Assembly (NCBI GenBank): GCA_002713365.1
Contig: PASR01000010.1
Coordinates: forward strand, 13,719-77,718
Direction of reading: 5' to 3'
Origin: Rhodospirillaceae bacterium
Lineage (GTDB): Bacteria; Pseudomonadota; Alphaproteobacteria; UBA6615
Length of the DNA: 64,000 nucleotides
Positions 9,014 through 18,982 of this stretch are shown here, piece after piece. The notes beneath the pieces are model-generated. The model was given only the letters and a program-made list of their open reading frames with translations, did not search any database and was not told the origin of the DNA. Position 1 is the first letter of the stretch. Each line of letters starts with the position of its first letter. A program made the position numbers and the translations under genes.

Positions 9014-10846
9014 ATGGATCTAAGAAATTGGCAACAAAAAATAATCGATACCTTTCCATTGATTATTAAGCAGCACCGAAGGTTTATTTTGAAAGCTCCA
9101 ACAGGAGCCGGAAAGACCGTTTTAGCTAGTGAAATAATTGAAAAATTTTATAAAGGTAAAAAAATAATCGTACTTTGCCACAGACTGGTGTTATTGGAAC
9201 AGCTTGAAAAAGCCCTTAGCAAAAAACATAAAGTCAGAAAACTAGCTGTTTCCGAGACCGGTTCAGCTTTCAAAAATTATGATATATTGCTTTCAACCAA
9301 TATAAGAGCAAAAGATGTATTAACCGATGCTGTCCCTAAAGCGGACCTCATAATAATAGATGAAGCACATAGGGTTTCACCAAATGGAAGGGGTTATAAA
9401 AGAATAATAAGTGATTTTGATAAACGTGGAAAGGACGAGGCTAGGTTTATGGGACTCACTGCTTCGCCAGAGCGACGCACAGGTGATCAGCGTGATCAAC
9501 TCAGTTTAGCATTCGAAACAATCATAGATTGCGCAAATATTGAGGACCTTATTGATGAAGGTGTTCTCGTAAAGCCTATTTATCGGTCGCATTTCGTACA
9601 TGATTTGGTACTGAGCGACCTTGATATCAGTTCGGGTGATTTTCCCGTAGCAAAATTATCTCCAGCCATTATAAAATCATCAATGATAGACTACGCTCTA
9701 TGGAGCTATGGTGAAGAAAGAGTCAAGCTTAAAACCAAACCTATATCTGCGTGGTTTTGCGCAGATATATCCGTAGCAGAAGCAACTTTGGAAAATATTC
9801 GCAGCCTTGGTATTGAGGCAGCCATCGTTACAGCCAAAACTCCTATTAATGAGAGAATGAAACTATTAGCACTCCATGAATCCGGAGAAATAGAAGCAAT
9901 GGTCTCAGTTGGTGTTCTGGCCGAAGGTTGGGACAATCCATATTGTAATATTATTGTTCACCTTCGCCCTACGCTCTCTAAAGTTTTATGGGGTCAGTCG
10001 GTGGGACGGGGATTACGGTCAGCTCCCGGAAAAGAAACCTGCGTTATCATCGACGTAAGTTCTAACTGGAGTACGTTTGGACCGGTTGAAAAACTTGAAT
10101 GGAGCCTTTGGAGTCATAGGCGTTCATATATGCAATTTATGAACAGGTTTAATTGGATAGGAAAACAACAAGAAGACGAAGGTGCTGATACTGTGTATCT
10201 GCTCTGTAAAAACGAACTTCCTAACAAGCTAAGATGTTCTAATATCTATAAAAAAGATACTTATGAAGACGATACTTGTCCAATCTGTGGTTCTTATGCA
10301 GCTGTAGATATCTATAAAGATCAAAAGCTAGACCATGGATTAAATGAACATGGTTTACATAAATTATTTTTTGATCGCGTGCCTAAAGTTTTTGAAGAGA
10401 TGGATCTATCAATATGGCAGAGTCTCGGTAATACGGCATGGAAAAACTCGAACGAAAAAGAACAGATTTTTCTAGCTTTTTGTATGGCATTCCAAGAGGT
10501 TTCGGGGGACCCTACTCAAACGGAGAGCGACTACTGGGATGTCGCCTTAGCTGCAGAAGCAAGTATCCGAACCTACTTAGTAAAAAAGAGCATTCAAATT
10601 GTAAAACAACATGACTTTAACCTTTCTTATCTTGCTGATGGAATGCTTGTAGGTAAAGAGATACGGACACTCCAAGCACATTATGGCATCTCACTCTGTG
10701 GGACAGTTTTTTCTACACATTCATTAGATGAAAATGAACGTAAGTATCAAAAGGCCATTAGAATAGCTGAAAGACTTGCAGTAATTGGCTGTTCAGCGTC
10801 CGATAACTTGCCTTACTTTAAAGCAGCTGACCATTTGCCTAGATAG
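9014..10846 (+). CDS. RadD-like superfamily 2 helicase
   Basis: This SF2 DEAH-box ATPase resembles RadD (YejH), a factor in double-strand break repair. Motif I APTGAGKT lies at residues 28-35, motif II DEAH at 116-119, motif III LTAS near 153, and motif VI QSVGRGLR near 330. After the helicase core, four cysteines (LLCKN, RCSN, CPICG; about residues 396-432) form a probable zinc finger as in RadD. The 610 residues are close to the family length. The C-terminal 170 residues are helical and unassigned. It is flanked by its own upstream gap and is convergent with the CNNM-type gene, and appears unrelated to the catabolic genes nearby. Confidence 0.82.
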   Translation: MDLRNWQQKIIDTFPLIIKQHRRFILKAPTGAGKTVLASEIIEKFYKGKKIIVLCHRLVLLEQLEKALSKKHKVRKLAVSETGSAFKNYDILLSTNIRAKDVLTDAVPKADLIIIDEAHRVSPNGRGYKRIISDFDKRGKDEARFMGLTASPERRTGDQRDQLSLAFETIIDCANIEDLIDEGVLVKPIYRSHFVHDLVLSDLDISSGDFPVAKLSPAIIKSSMIDYALWSYGEERVKLKTKPISAWFCADISVAEATLENIRSLGIEAAIVTAKTPINERMKLLALHESGEIEAMVSVGVLAEGWDNPYCNIIVHLRPTLSKVLWGQSVGRGLRSAPGKETCVIIDVSSNWSTFGPVEKLEWSLWSHRRSYMQFMNRFNWIGKQQEDEGADTVYLLCKNELPNKLRCSNIYKKDTYEDDTCPICGSYAAVDIYKDQKLDHGLNEHGLHKLFFDRVPKVFEEMDLSIWQSLGNTAWKNSNEKEQIFLAFCMAFQEVSGDPTQTESDYWDVALAAEASIRTYLVKKSIQIVKQHDFNLSYLADGMLVGKEIRTLQAHYGISLCGTVFSTHSLDENERKYQKAIRIAERLAVIGCSASDNLPYFKAADHLPR

Positions 10847-10969
10847 AGCAAATAAAATTATTAGCCGTTTCGCGATAGTCGAAGTAACCTTAATAGCATA
10901 AATAAATTGGTTACGTATTACCGACAGCACTTAGTTAATTTTAAAAAAATAAATAATAAGCGAGTTATT

Positions 10970-12331
10970 TTATGTCTCATTAATTATGCTTTCAGGCTCT
11001 CCATCACCTTCACCGACTACAGATTCAGTTTCCGTCTTATCAATCCTTACACGTTCTGCTCTGCGCCCCTTCAAACTTTCAACCATAAATCGATATCCTT
11101 GATCCTCTACGGTGTCACCTTCCTCAGGAATTCGTCGTAATTTTCTCATCAGCAAACCAGAAACCGTGTGGGCCTTATACGAATCAGGAATGGAAAAATC
11201 AGTTAAGCGTTCTACATCCGCCAGTGATGCCAAACCATGCGCCATCCAATGATCGCCTTCTTCGGTAACAGGAAACACCTGCTCCGTCACATCAGTTTCA
11301 TCAGCGATCTCACCCACAATTTCTTCTAATAAATCCTCTAGAGTTACGATACCGACGAATGAACCATATTCATCAATAATACAGGCCATGTGCGCTCTCT
11401 CCTGACGCATTTGATCGAATAATCTTGATACCTTTTGAGTTTCAGGAACAATCAAAGGTTCACGTAAATAGCTACTTAGGTCCTTCCATGGTTCTTGTTC
11501 TCCCTCAAGTAAAGCCCTCGTCAAATCTACCATCAAAACAACACCCAGTAGATCTTCGTTTTGTCCTTCAACCAGAGGGTAACGAGAATGACCTTTTTCT
11601 CGCATGACTTGCAGATTAGTCTTAACAGGAGCATCCGCTCGCAAGACATCCGATTCGATCCTAGGAATCATAACGCTGGCAACTGACCGCTCATCAAACT
11701 CAAATACATTTTGAATCATCTCTGCCGTATCACTTTGCATTTTTCCATGTTCGGTTGACACATCTACCAGTGTCCGGATTTCATCATCAGATAGAATCTC
11801 CATATGTCCTTCCTCGGATATACCCATAAGGACTAAAATTGCCCTAGAGGCCTTATTCAGGACCCAGGTAAGTGGAAAAAACAGCCAATAAGAAAACTGT
11901 AATGGATAAGCAATTAATAATGATACTGGTTCGGCTTTGCGAATTGCCCAAGTCTTAGGAACCTGTTCACCTATAACAATATGAAACGAGGAAAACGTCA
12001 AAAAACCTATAAGGAAAGAAATCGAATGAAGTGTTTCATCACTTAAACCCATTGGGGCTAATAAGGGTTCAAGTAATGCAGCTACTGTTGGTTCACCAAC
12101 CCAACCCAAACCCAGAGAAGCCATCGTTATTCCTAACTGACAGTTAGCTAGATAGCCGTCTATGTGTTTTATCATGTGAAGACTAATCTTAGCTGCACCA
12201 CCTCTAGTTTCCGCTAAATTTTCAATACGAAAACCTTTGGCTTTTACAAGCGCAAACTCAGCTGCAACATAAAATCCGTTCGCTACAAGCAGCAAAAAAG
12301 CTACAAATAAATTAGCCCCCGCACTTTCCAT
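10970..12331 (-). CDS. CNNM/CorC-type membrane protein with CBS pair
   Basis: The protein has a DUF21/CNNM transmembrane domain at about residues 1-190 with three to four helices, and a CBS domain pair at about 205-330 (MIPRIESDV, SRYPLVEG, IIDEYGSFVGIVTLEDLLEE). It ends with a CorC_HlyC domain at about 345-430. Such proteins act in magnesium or cobalt efflux or homeostasis; older annotations call them hemolysin-like (TlyC). The 453 residues are normal. The last 20 residues are acidic. It appears monocistronic, between convergent and divergent neighbours; the 283-base gap on its right is AT-rich and has only weak AT-only repeats. Confidence 0.88.
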   Translation of the reverse strand: MESAGANLFVAFLLLVANGFYVAAEFALVKAKGFRIENLAETRGGAAKISLHMIKHIDGYLANCQLGITMASLGLGWVGEPTVAALLEPLLAPMGLSDETLHSISFLIGFLTFSSFHIVIGEQVPKTWAIRKAEPVSLLIAYPLQFSYWLFFPLTWVLNKASRAILVLMGISEEGHMEILSDDEIRTLVDVSTEHGKMQSDTAEMIQNVFEFDERSVASVMIPRIESDVLRADAPVKTNLQVMREKGHSRYPLVEGQNEDLLGVVLMVDLTRALLEGEQEPWKDLSSYLREPLIVPETQKVSRLFDQMRQERAHMACIIDEYGSFVGIVTLEDLLEEIVGEIADETDVTEQVFPVTEEGDHWMAHGLASLADVERLTDFSIPDSYKAHTVSGLLMRKLRRIPEEGDTVEDQGYRFMVESLKGRRAERVRIDKTETESVVGEGDGEPESIINET

Positions 12332-12614
12332 AATTTTTTATAATCCTCATATAATTAATATTCATAAGCATGCAAAAGCTTTACCCATGAAGCAAGCTTT
12401 ACGTAAAATAAAATATTGAACTAAATAGAAATTAGACCTTACCTTATAACTACATTATAAAATTTTAATGGCTATAATTTTATATAACCTCTTGTTGAAA
12501 AAGTAATATACACTAGGTCTTTATTAGTTTTAATAGGTTTTTATCATTTAAATAAATTAAAATAAGCAGTCAATTTGTCATTTGAACATAATAAACAAAT
12601 TCCGGAGAAAATCC

Positions 12615-13883
12615 ATGAGCGTAAAAGCATCTGATAAAACAAAGGTTACTCCACCGGCAGTCATGTTTAGCCACTTTGGAATTAATTGTGATAATGCAGA
12701 TAAACTAGAGGATTTCTATACAAGAGTTCTTGGCTTTTGCGTGAGCGATCATGGACTTTTTCGTGATGATACTGATCGAATAATATTCATGACACGTAGG
12801 CCGCGAGAACACCATCAATTTGTGCTAGCAGCTGGGCGACCTGCAAAATATGATTCTACCGTCGGTGAAACAGGTTTCACGGCTAATAGCCTTAATGATT
12901 TACGTTACGCCGAAAAAATTCTTAGAGCTGAAGATGAAGCTAACGATATCATTTGTGTCGATCATGGCATTTCATGGACACTTTATTTTCGTGACCCCGA
13001 GGGAAACAGATGTTCTATATCAGTAGAAACTGAACATTATGTGCCACAACCGGCCATCTGGCCCCTCGACCTAAAAGATACAGACCAAGAAATCATTCTT
13101 CAAAATAAAGAGCGTTGCCAATCAACAATAGGCTACATGACCAAATCTAATTGGTCCTTAGAGAAGAAAAAAATATACTCCAAAGAAAACCGTTTAACTA
13201 ACGAAGGTCCTGAGACCGGAAATGCCAATCCTGATTTTGAGCGCCCTAGTTCTAACCGTAAACTTTTACACTCAGTCAAAAACAACATGAAACCGCCTTT
13301 GATAGCGCAATCACATTGCGGCTTTAAGGTTAAGGATATGGATATGATGATTGAGTTCTATGATACAATCTTAGGATATGCCGTTACAGATCGTGGGATA
13401 ATGCCTGAGATGGGGGATGAACCAAAATGCGAATACGCCTATCTCAGCCGCGATCCTTATGAACATCATCAACTAATCCTAATCTCAGGTAGAGACATGA
13501 ATGCGCCCACCAGCGTTAATCAACTGAGTCTACGTATACTATCGCTTGATGAACTGCGTCGAATGGAGAATGAACTAGAATGTCATCCAGCCGTAGGAAA
13601 GCTCAGAAATACATGCCACGGAAACTCTTTTTCAATTTATTTTCCTGATCCAGAAGGTAATATTGTTGAGTTGGCGGTTGAATCAGTTTGGTACGTGCCA
13701 GCTCCACATGGTGCACCCCTAGATTTATCATGGAGCAATCAAAAGCTTCTGGATTGGGCCGAGGATCATTGTCACAATACAGATGGGTTTATGATGAGAG
13801 CTGACTGGAAGATTCAGGCTAGGAAAGAGCTTATTGCTAATGGACATCTTGAAGCAGAAACTACCTCTAATAACATTAGCTAG
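12615..13883 (+). CDS. tandem VOC-domain protein (extradiol dioxygenase-like fold)
   Basis: Two vicinal-oxygen-chelate domains lie in one chain. The first (about residues 14-140) has SHFGINC, EHHQFVLA and DPEGNRCSISVE; the second (about 230-375) has SHCGFKV, EHHQLILI and DPEGNIVELAVE. Each retains the His/His/Glu pattern of metal ligands. Each domain ends with a similar tail (HYVPQP or WYVPAP followed by LDL), so the gene arose by internal duplication. GGAG sits 7 bases before the ATG at 12615; an ATG at 12582 lacks a ribosome site. It precedes the FMN oxidase by 35 bases and is probably cotranscribed. A ring-cleaving or related metal-dependent activity is likely; the substrate is unknown. 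Confidence 0.85.
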   Translation: MSVKASDKTKVTPPAVMFSHFGINCDNADKLEDFYTRVLGFCVSDHGLFRDDTDRIIFMTRRPREHHQFVLAAGRPAKYDSTVGETGFTANSLNDLRYAEKILRAEDEANDIICVDHGISWTLYFRDPEGNRCSISVETEHYVPQPAIWPLDLKDTDQEIILQNKERCQSTIGYMTKSNWSLEKKKIYSKENRLTNEGPETGNANPDFERPSSNRKLLHSVKNNMKPPLIAQSHCGFKVKDMDMMIEFYDTILGYAVTDRGIMPEMGDEPKCEYAYLSRDPYEHHQLILISGRDMNAPTSVNQLSLRILSLDELRRMENELECHPAVGKLRNTCHGNSFSIYFPDPEGNIVELAVESVWYVPAPHGAPLDLSWSNQKLLDWAEDHCHNTDGFMMRADWKIQARKELIANGHLEAETTSNNIS

Positions 13884-13918
13884 CAAAATTTTAACTCTAT
13901 TATCAACAGGTATTTTAT

Positions 13919-15075
13919 ATGAACGTTAAACAAGCAATTAACATAGATGATCTATATAAAATAGCTAAAAAAAGAATACCAAAAGTTGCATTCGATTTTA
14001 TAGAAGGCGGTGTAGAATCTGAAACTGCCTTATCTCGAAACATTAATTCATTTCAACGTTATGGGTTACTCCCCCGATATCTTGTTGACGTATCAAAAAT
14101 TGACCAATCAACAACATTATTTGGCAAAAAATGGAACGGCCCTTTTGGTTTCGCTCCAACTGGAACTGCTGGCCTTTTTCGAAGGGGCGCTGACTTGATG
14201 TTAGCTGCGGCTGCATCAAAGCTAATATTCCCTATATAATGTCTGGAGCGTGTAATGATACCATAGAAAATGCTGCCCGTATCAGCAGAGAAACAACCTG
14301 GTATCAGGTTTATGCCGCCAATAATAAATCAATCACTGAGGATATGATCCGGCGCTGCACAAACGCAGGGTTAGGGGCTTTAGTTGTAACCGTTGATGTG
14401 CCAATTCGTCCAAAACGCGAGAGAAATACTCGCAACAGGTATTCCCATGATCTACGTAAATTAACAGCCGAACGAGTTATCGACGCGCTTTGTCATCCTA
14501 GATGGACTTATGAATATCTCATTAATAGAGGGGCGCCCAGCCTTGAAAATTGGGCACCTTATGCTCCCCAAGAATCAAACTCACATGAAATTCTTGATTT
14601 TTTTAACACCCAAACACCGGCTAAAAGCCAGACTTGGCAAGAATTAGAGACCTACAGACGTCTATGGGATGGTCCATTAATTGTAAAAGGAATACTGCAT
14701 CCAGAAGATGCTATACAAGCTACCAATATTGGAGTAGACGGCATAATTGTATCAAATCACGGCGGCCGTCAACTAGATAGAGCTCCATCAAGTATAGATG
14801 CATTTCCCGCAATAAGTGCTGCAGTTGGCGACAAGACTACGCTAATGCTAGATAGCGGAATAAGAAGAGGCGCAGATATAATTATAGGACTTTGTTTAGG
14901 AGCAGCGTTTGTATTTGTTGGTCGAGCAGCCGTTTATGGCGTAGTAGCCGGTGGCGAGGAAGGGGCAGCACAAACGATAAATATTTTATCACAACAACTT
15001 GACGCTAATCTAGGTCAAATGGGTGTTACAGCAATCAATCAATTAGGACCACACTGCCTAACAGAATTAAAATAA
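13919..15075 (+). pseudogene. FMN-dependent 2-hydroxyacid oxidase/dehydrogenase, frameshifted
   Basis: Two frames together make one protein of the L-lactate/mandelate dehydrogenase and glycolate oxidase family. The N-terminal part, 13919-14239, ends at a TAA; the C-terminal part continues in the next frame through 15075. Around 14216-14221 the run AAA would need one more A to restore an uninterrupted family sequence (SKANIPYIMSG), giving about 385 residues. Conserved residues lie in the second part: WYQVY, TVDVP, VVK-like IVKGIL, and SNHGGRQLD with the catalytic His and Arg. A homopolymer loss means either a real inactivation or a sequencing error. Its paralogue lies at 54168-55400. Confidence 0.85.
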
Positions 15076-15118
15076 AATTCTAAACGCCTAGCTATAAACT
15101 TAAAGAATTTCCGATTCC

Positions 15119-16789
15119 CTAGGGTTTCCATGCGTCCGGCGTTATACTTTCTATATCCGCTTTAACATCAATAACTGATGGCCTACCGCTCTCAAGCGCT
15201 TGCTCCAGAGCACCTGAGAATTCACTAGGATGGTTAACCGTCAATCCTAAACCACCAAATGATTTTGCCATCGCAGAGAAGTCATATTCTGGGAAAATCC
15301 AGAGATCGTCAGACCCTTGCGAACGTCCTCCATAAATTGACTCGTTTATACCTTTTTCTTGGTTCAAAGAATGGTTGTTGTTTACAACCGTAACGGTATT
15401 AATTCCACACCTCACCGCAGTTTCTATTTCCGTAAGATGATACCACATCGCTCCATCACCAGCAAAGCAAATGACTGGACGATCAGGAGCAGCACATTTG
15501 GCGCCCATAGCAGCCGGCAGTGCCCAACCAAGAGAACCCGCGCAACGGATATAGCTTTGTCCGGGGTGCTTTAAATCTATCATGCTTCCAGTCCAAACAC
15601 CTGAATGGCCAGTATCTGAAACTAGAATTGAATCACTAGGGAGTAGTTCCGTTAATTCCCTACATAGCCTTTCCGTGCGGACTGGAGAACTATCAGATAA
15701 CATCAAAGGCTCAACTTCTGCGCGCCAACCGGACACCAGTTCTTGAACCCGTTTAACCCAACTGTCTCTTTCAGTATTACTTTCACTGAGCTCAAGTATT
15801 TTATTAATAGAAGCTTTTGCATCGCCTTGAATGGCCGCTAGTACTGGGTAATTACGACCAAGTTCACGTGGGTCAATATCAATTTGAACCGTACGAGCAT
15901 TAGGGGACGGCACAGTCCATTCATTAGTTACCATACCTCCGGCACTGCTTCCGATATATATAACTAGATCAGCCTCTGATACAGCGCGGTTCGCACTCCA
16001 TCTGGAGTATAATCCAACTACGCCTACACATAACGGATGATAATCAGGTATAGTACCTTTTCCATTCAGAGATGTTGCAACTGGAATAGAGAGTTTTTCT
16101 GCTAAAGCAACCAGCTCTGCTCCTGCTTTACTATGAGCGACCCCGCCCCCAGCAACTATTATTGGCTTTTTAGCTTTATTAATAATTTTTAAAAAGTTAG
16201 CAATACTATCCGAATCAGGCTGAGGCCGAAATGGAGGAATGTTTTTAAATTGTTCCTCAACTATAACCTCTAAATCACCTTCAACATCTAAGACATCCTG
16301 TCCAATTATACCGTCAAAGTCGAGATGCACTGGACCGGGAGCACCGCTTACGCTTTCACGAAATGCCTGACGAAGTGCGTGGGGCAGTTCATCAACCTTA
16401 GTAATTGCATTACTATATTTAGTGACAGCATCGAACGGACCACGATGATCTACTTCTTGATATGAGTGGCGTTGTTGATGTGCTTGGGCACGCCTACCTG
16501 TCATGGCAATAACTGGTGATCCAGCTAAAAATGAATCCTGAAGGCCAGCTGCGAGATTTGCCGCTCCTACTGATTGCGCCATACAAACACCAGCTCTTCC
16601 AGCTATACGTGCATAACCGTCGGCCATATATGCAGCAGGCTTTTCTCCATGAACCATTACGCGTTTTATGCCAAGCTCGTCTAATTCTTTAAGAGCAAGA
16701 ATTCCGAATACAGGCATAAAAAAAACGTGAGTTGTCCCATATCCTTTTAAAGTTTCAGCAACGAAACGTGCACCTGTCATCTTAGTCAA
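15119..16789 (-). CDS. thiamine diphosphate-dependent enzyme, acetolactate synthase-like
   Basis: This ThDP enzyme has the three family domains: an N-terminal domain with the catalytic Glu in HGEKPAAYMADGYAR, a middle domain (IIVAGGGVAHS onward), and a C-terminal cofactor domain with GDGAMWYHLTE leading to NN (VVNNNHS). Family members include acetolactate synthase, benzoylformate decarboxylase and oxalyl-CoA decarboxylase, and I cannot choose by sequence alone. GGGGAG sits 6 bases before a TTG at 16789, giving 556 residues; an ATG at 16816 would add nine residues without a ribosome site. It is convergent with the FMN 2-hydroxyacid oxidase, which would match an oxidase-decarboxylase pair as in mandelate breakdown. 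Two NAD-dependent dehydrogenases lie upstream on the same strand. Confidence 0.88.
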   Translation of the reverse strand: MTKMTGARFVAETLKGYGTTHVFFMPVFGILALKELDELGIKRVMVHGEKPAAYMADGYARIAGRAGVCMAQSVGAANLAAGLQDSFLAGSPVIAMTGRRAQAHQQRHSYQEVDHRGPFDAVTKYSNAITKVDELPHALRQAFRESVSGAPGPVHLDFDGIIGQDVLDVEGDLEVIVEEQFKNIPPFRPQPDSDSIANFLKIINKAKKPIIVAGGGVAHSKAGAELVALAEKLSIPVATSLNGKGTIPDYHPLCVGVVGLYSRWSANRAVSEADLVIYIGSSAGGMVTNEWTVPSPNARTVQIDIDPRELGRNYPVLAAIQGDAKASINKILELSESNTERDSWVKRVQELVSGWRAEVEPLMLSDSSPVRTERLCRELTELLPSDSILVSDTGHSGVWTGSMIDLKHPGQSYIRCAGSLGWALPAAMGAKCAAPDRPVICFAGDGAMWYHLTEIETAVRCGINTVTVVNNNHSLNQEKGINESIYGGRSQGSDDLWIFPEYDFSAMAKSFGGLGLTVNHPSEFSGALEQALESGRPSVIDVKADIESITPDAWKP

Positions 16790-16906
16790 ATTCTTCTCCC
16801 CTATTTTACGAAGCATGCTTTTAACATTAAAATAAGCATTTCTAGTTCTAATTTATTATTAACTATATACTATATAGCTTTCCATAAAATGTCTCAAATT
16901 TATAAC

Positions 16907-17977
16907 CTAATCATGACCTTCTCTTATCGGGCCAAACAAACTTTCGTAACGTCTTTTAAACAATGGCCAGGCTTCTGGATTAATAAGTCGGCTTGGTCGT
17001 TTGCCATTTAATACACCAACTAGTTGTTCTGCTGCCCAACTTCCAAGTCTTTCTCTCGCCCTATAAGTTAAACCTGCTGTATGAGGACTAGCAATAACGT
17101 TTTCTAGGCAAAGCAATGAATTATCAGACTTAGGTGGTTCAGGATCCCATACATCCAGTCCTGCTGCTTTTATATCACCCTTAATAAGAGCTTGATACAA
17201 AGCGTCTTCATCATGAATACCGCCGCGAGCTGTAGATATAAAATAAGCACTCTGCTTCATTTTTTTAAATGCCATTGGACCAAATAGACCATTAGTTTCA
17301 TCAGTACGCGGACAATGTACAGAAACATAATCAGCCTGTTCTAATAATTCATTAAATTCTACTTTTATGGCTCCATATGACTGTATTTTATTATTATCTA
17401 GATATGGATCGTAGGCTAAAACTTTCATATCTAACGCAGCAATACACATCTTTGCTAAAGTGCTGCCAGTGTTTCCTATGCCAATAATACCTAGGGTTTT
17501 ACCAGCAACTTCATCCCCTATAAAACTTTCGCGATCAATATTATCCCCTTTGCGCATAATACGATCAGTTTCAACTATACGTTTGGATGATGACAAAATA
17601 AGACCAAGTGCATGCTCAGCGACTGCCTCTCGATTGGCTCCTGACTGATTAACTACGAGCACGCCCGCGCGGCTGCAAGCGTCAACATCAACAGTATCAA
17701 AACCCGCTCCACTGGTAGACACAACTAAGAGGTTAGGGCTTTTTTTTAATAAACCTTCATTAGCCCAGTATTTTTCAGGGATTGCTGCTCTTGTCGAGTC
17801 AATCTGATAAGCATGGGCTACAGACATGATGGCAGTAACATCCACCTCAGGGCTTTCATTTTTAAATTTATATAATTCTATATCCGGGTGGCCATGCATA
17901 TATTTTAGATAAGCAGGATGTGAAACACGATTAAAATAATATACGGTCTTTGAGGAATTTAAAACAGAATCAGTCAT
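16907..17977 (-). CDS. D-isomer-specific 2-hydroxyacid dehydrogenase
   Basis: This NAD-dependent dehydrogenase of the D-2-hydroxyacid/phosphoglycerate family has a Rossmann GIIGIGNTGS motif near residue 165. The catalytic Arg lies in TARGGIHDE, the Glu in DPEPP and the His in SPHTAG. The 356 residues are somewhat longer than minimal family members because of an extended N-terminus. It would interconvert a 2-oxoacid and a D-2-hydroxyacid. It starts 14 bases after the preceding dehydrogenase gene and probably shares its transcript. Phosphoglycerate, hydroxypyruvate or other 2-oxoacids could be the substrate. Confidence 0.88.
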   Translation of the reverse strand: MTDSVLNSSKTVYYFNRVSHPAYLKYMHGHPDIELYKFKNESPEVDVTAIMSVAHAYQIDSTRAAIPEKYWANEGLLKKSPNLLVVSTSGAGFDTVDVDACSRAGVLVVNQSGANREAVAEHALGLILSSSKRIVETDRIMRKGDNIDRESFIGDEVAGKTLGIIGIGNTGSTLAKMCIAALDMKVLAYDPYLDNNKIQSYGAIKVEFNELLEQADYVSVHCPRTDETNGLFGPMAFKKMKQSAYFISTARGGIHDEDALYQALIKGDIKAAGLDVWDPEPPKSDNSLLCLENVIASPHTAGLTYRARERLGSWAAEQLVGVLNGKRPSRLINPEAWPLFKRRYESLFGPIREGHD

Positions 17978-17991
17978 TAATTTACTTTCAC

Positions 17992-18915
17992 CTACTCAGG
18001 CTTTACCAAAGACACATCATCTATTCCCGGTCTTTCACTTAAACCAGCCATGCCCCTCAAAACTTCGTAAAAAGCTACTGTATCTTTCTCGCCGTAGCCT
18101 TTTTCATAAGTTGCTTGCACAATTTGTGACCAAATATTAGTCATCAACATAGGTGATCCGAGAAGCTGTCCCTGTTCTAACATTAAACGAGAATCCTTAA
18201 GAGATACTTTTATTTGTCCTTCTTTGGAATAATCACCTTTAATCATTTTCGGACCTTTATCAATCATAGTTTTAGAACTGCAAGCTCCATCTTGAAGTAC
18301 CTTAAGCAGGTTATTAGGTTCTAACCCTGCTTTTTCTCCTAGAACCATACCCTCGGCCAAAGCAAGTCGGTTTCCCGCCAGAATGAGGTTTATAACTAAT
18401 TTAGTGCGAGCACCTGAGCCAGCAGGTCCCATAAAATAAGCAGCTCTGCTAAATCCTGAAAAATAATCCTTACACGCCTCAAAATCTTCTTGATTACCGC
18501 CAGCTATAACAACAAGGTCTCCTTCCTGAGCCATGGTACTAGTTCCGCTTACACAAGAATCCATATATCTAATGCCATGTTCTGCTAAGTCAGAAAAAAG
18601 AGATTCAGAATCTTCTGGACGGGCAGTAGTGGTATCACAAACATAAAGCCCTTGGGCAGCACCCTCAATAATTCCGTTAGAACTCAGAAATACTTCGCGT
18701 GCAATGTTACTTGTGGGTAGAGAAGCTATCAAACAATCTACATCCTTTGCTGCAGCCGCTGGAGTGTCGACCGGATGACCGCCTTGCTGTCTAAGCTGAT
18801 CTGCACGCTTAGGGTCAACGTCAAATCCCTGTATAAAAAATTGAGATTTACTTAAATTATGAATAAAGGCCTGCCCCATTAGCCCCATACCAACAATGCC
18901 TACACGTTTTACCAT
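17992..18915 (-). CDS. 3-hydroxyisobutyrate dehydrogenase-family oxidoreductase
   Basis: The beta-hydroxyacid dehydrogenase family is shown by the N-terminal Rossmann motif GIVGMGLMGQAF, the substrate-binding DSCVSGTSTMAQEG segment, and the catalytic Lys segment GSGARTKLVINL. I chose the ATG at 18915 because GGAAG precedes it and the next residues begin the Rossmann strand; a longer frame from 19020 overlaps the FAH gene. The protein is then 307 residues, normal for the family. It lies between the FAH and D-2-hydroxyacid dehydrogenase genes on the same strand, a likely operon handling a branched or hydroxylated acid. Confidence 0.88.
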   Translation of the reverse strand: MVKRVGIVGMGLMGQAFIHNLSKSQFFIQGFDVDPKRADQLRQQGGHPVDTPAAAAKDVDCLIASLPTSNIAREVFLSSNGIIEGAAQGLYVCDTTTARPEDSESLFSDLAEHGIRYMDSCVSGTSTMAQEGDLVVIAGGNQEDFEACKDYFSGFSRAAYFMGPAGSGARTKLVINLILAGNRLALAEGMVLGEKAGLEPNNLLKVLQDGACSSKTMIDKGPKMIKGDYSKEGQIKVSLKDSRLMLEQGQLLGSPMLMTNIWSQIVQATYEKGYGEKDTVAFYEVLRGMAGLSERPGIDDVSLVKPE

Positions 18916-18982
18916 GTTTTTACTTCCTTTTTTAGTTTGCCAATTAGCTAAAGTTCTATCATTTAGTAATAAGTCTATCTGC

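Noticed and set aside
10884-10914. GTAACC...GGTTAC inverted repeat between helicase and CNNM genes
   Set aside because: Only six bases per arm with a 19-base loop and no T-tract; likely chance.
12456-12484. TATAAAATT/AATTTTATA inverted repeat
   Set aside because: Arms are only A and T in a very AT-rich gap, where such matches are expected by chance.
16863-16877. CTATATA-C-TATATAG near-palindrome
   Set aside because: Simple AT alternation upstream of the D-2-hydroxyacid dehydrogenase stop side; no clear function or conservation evidence.
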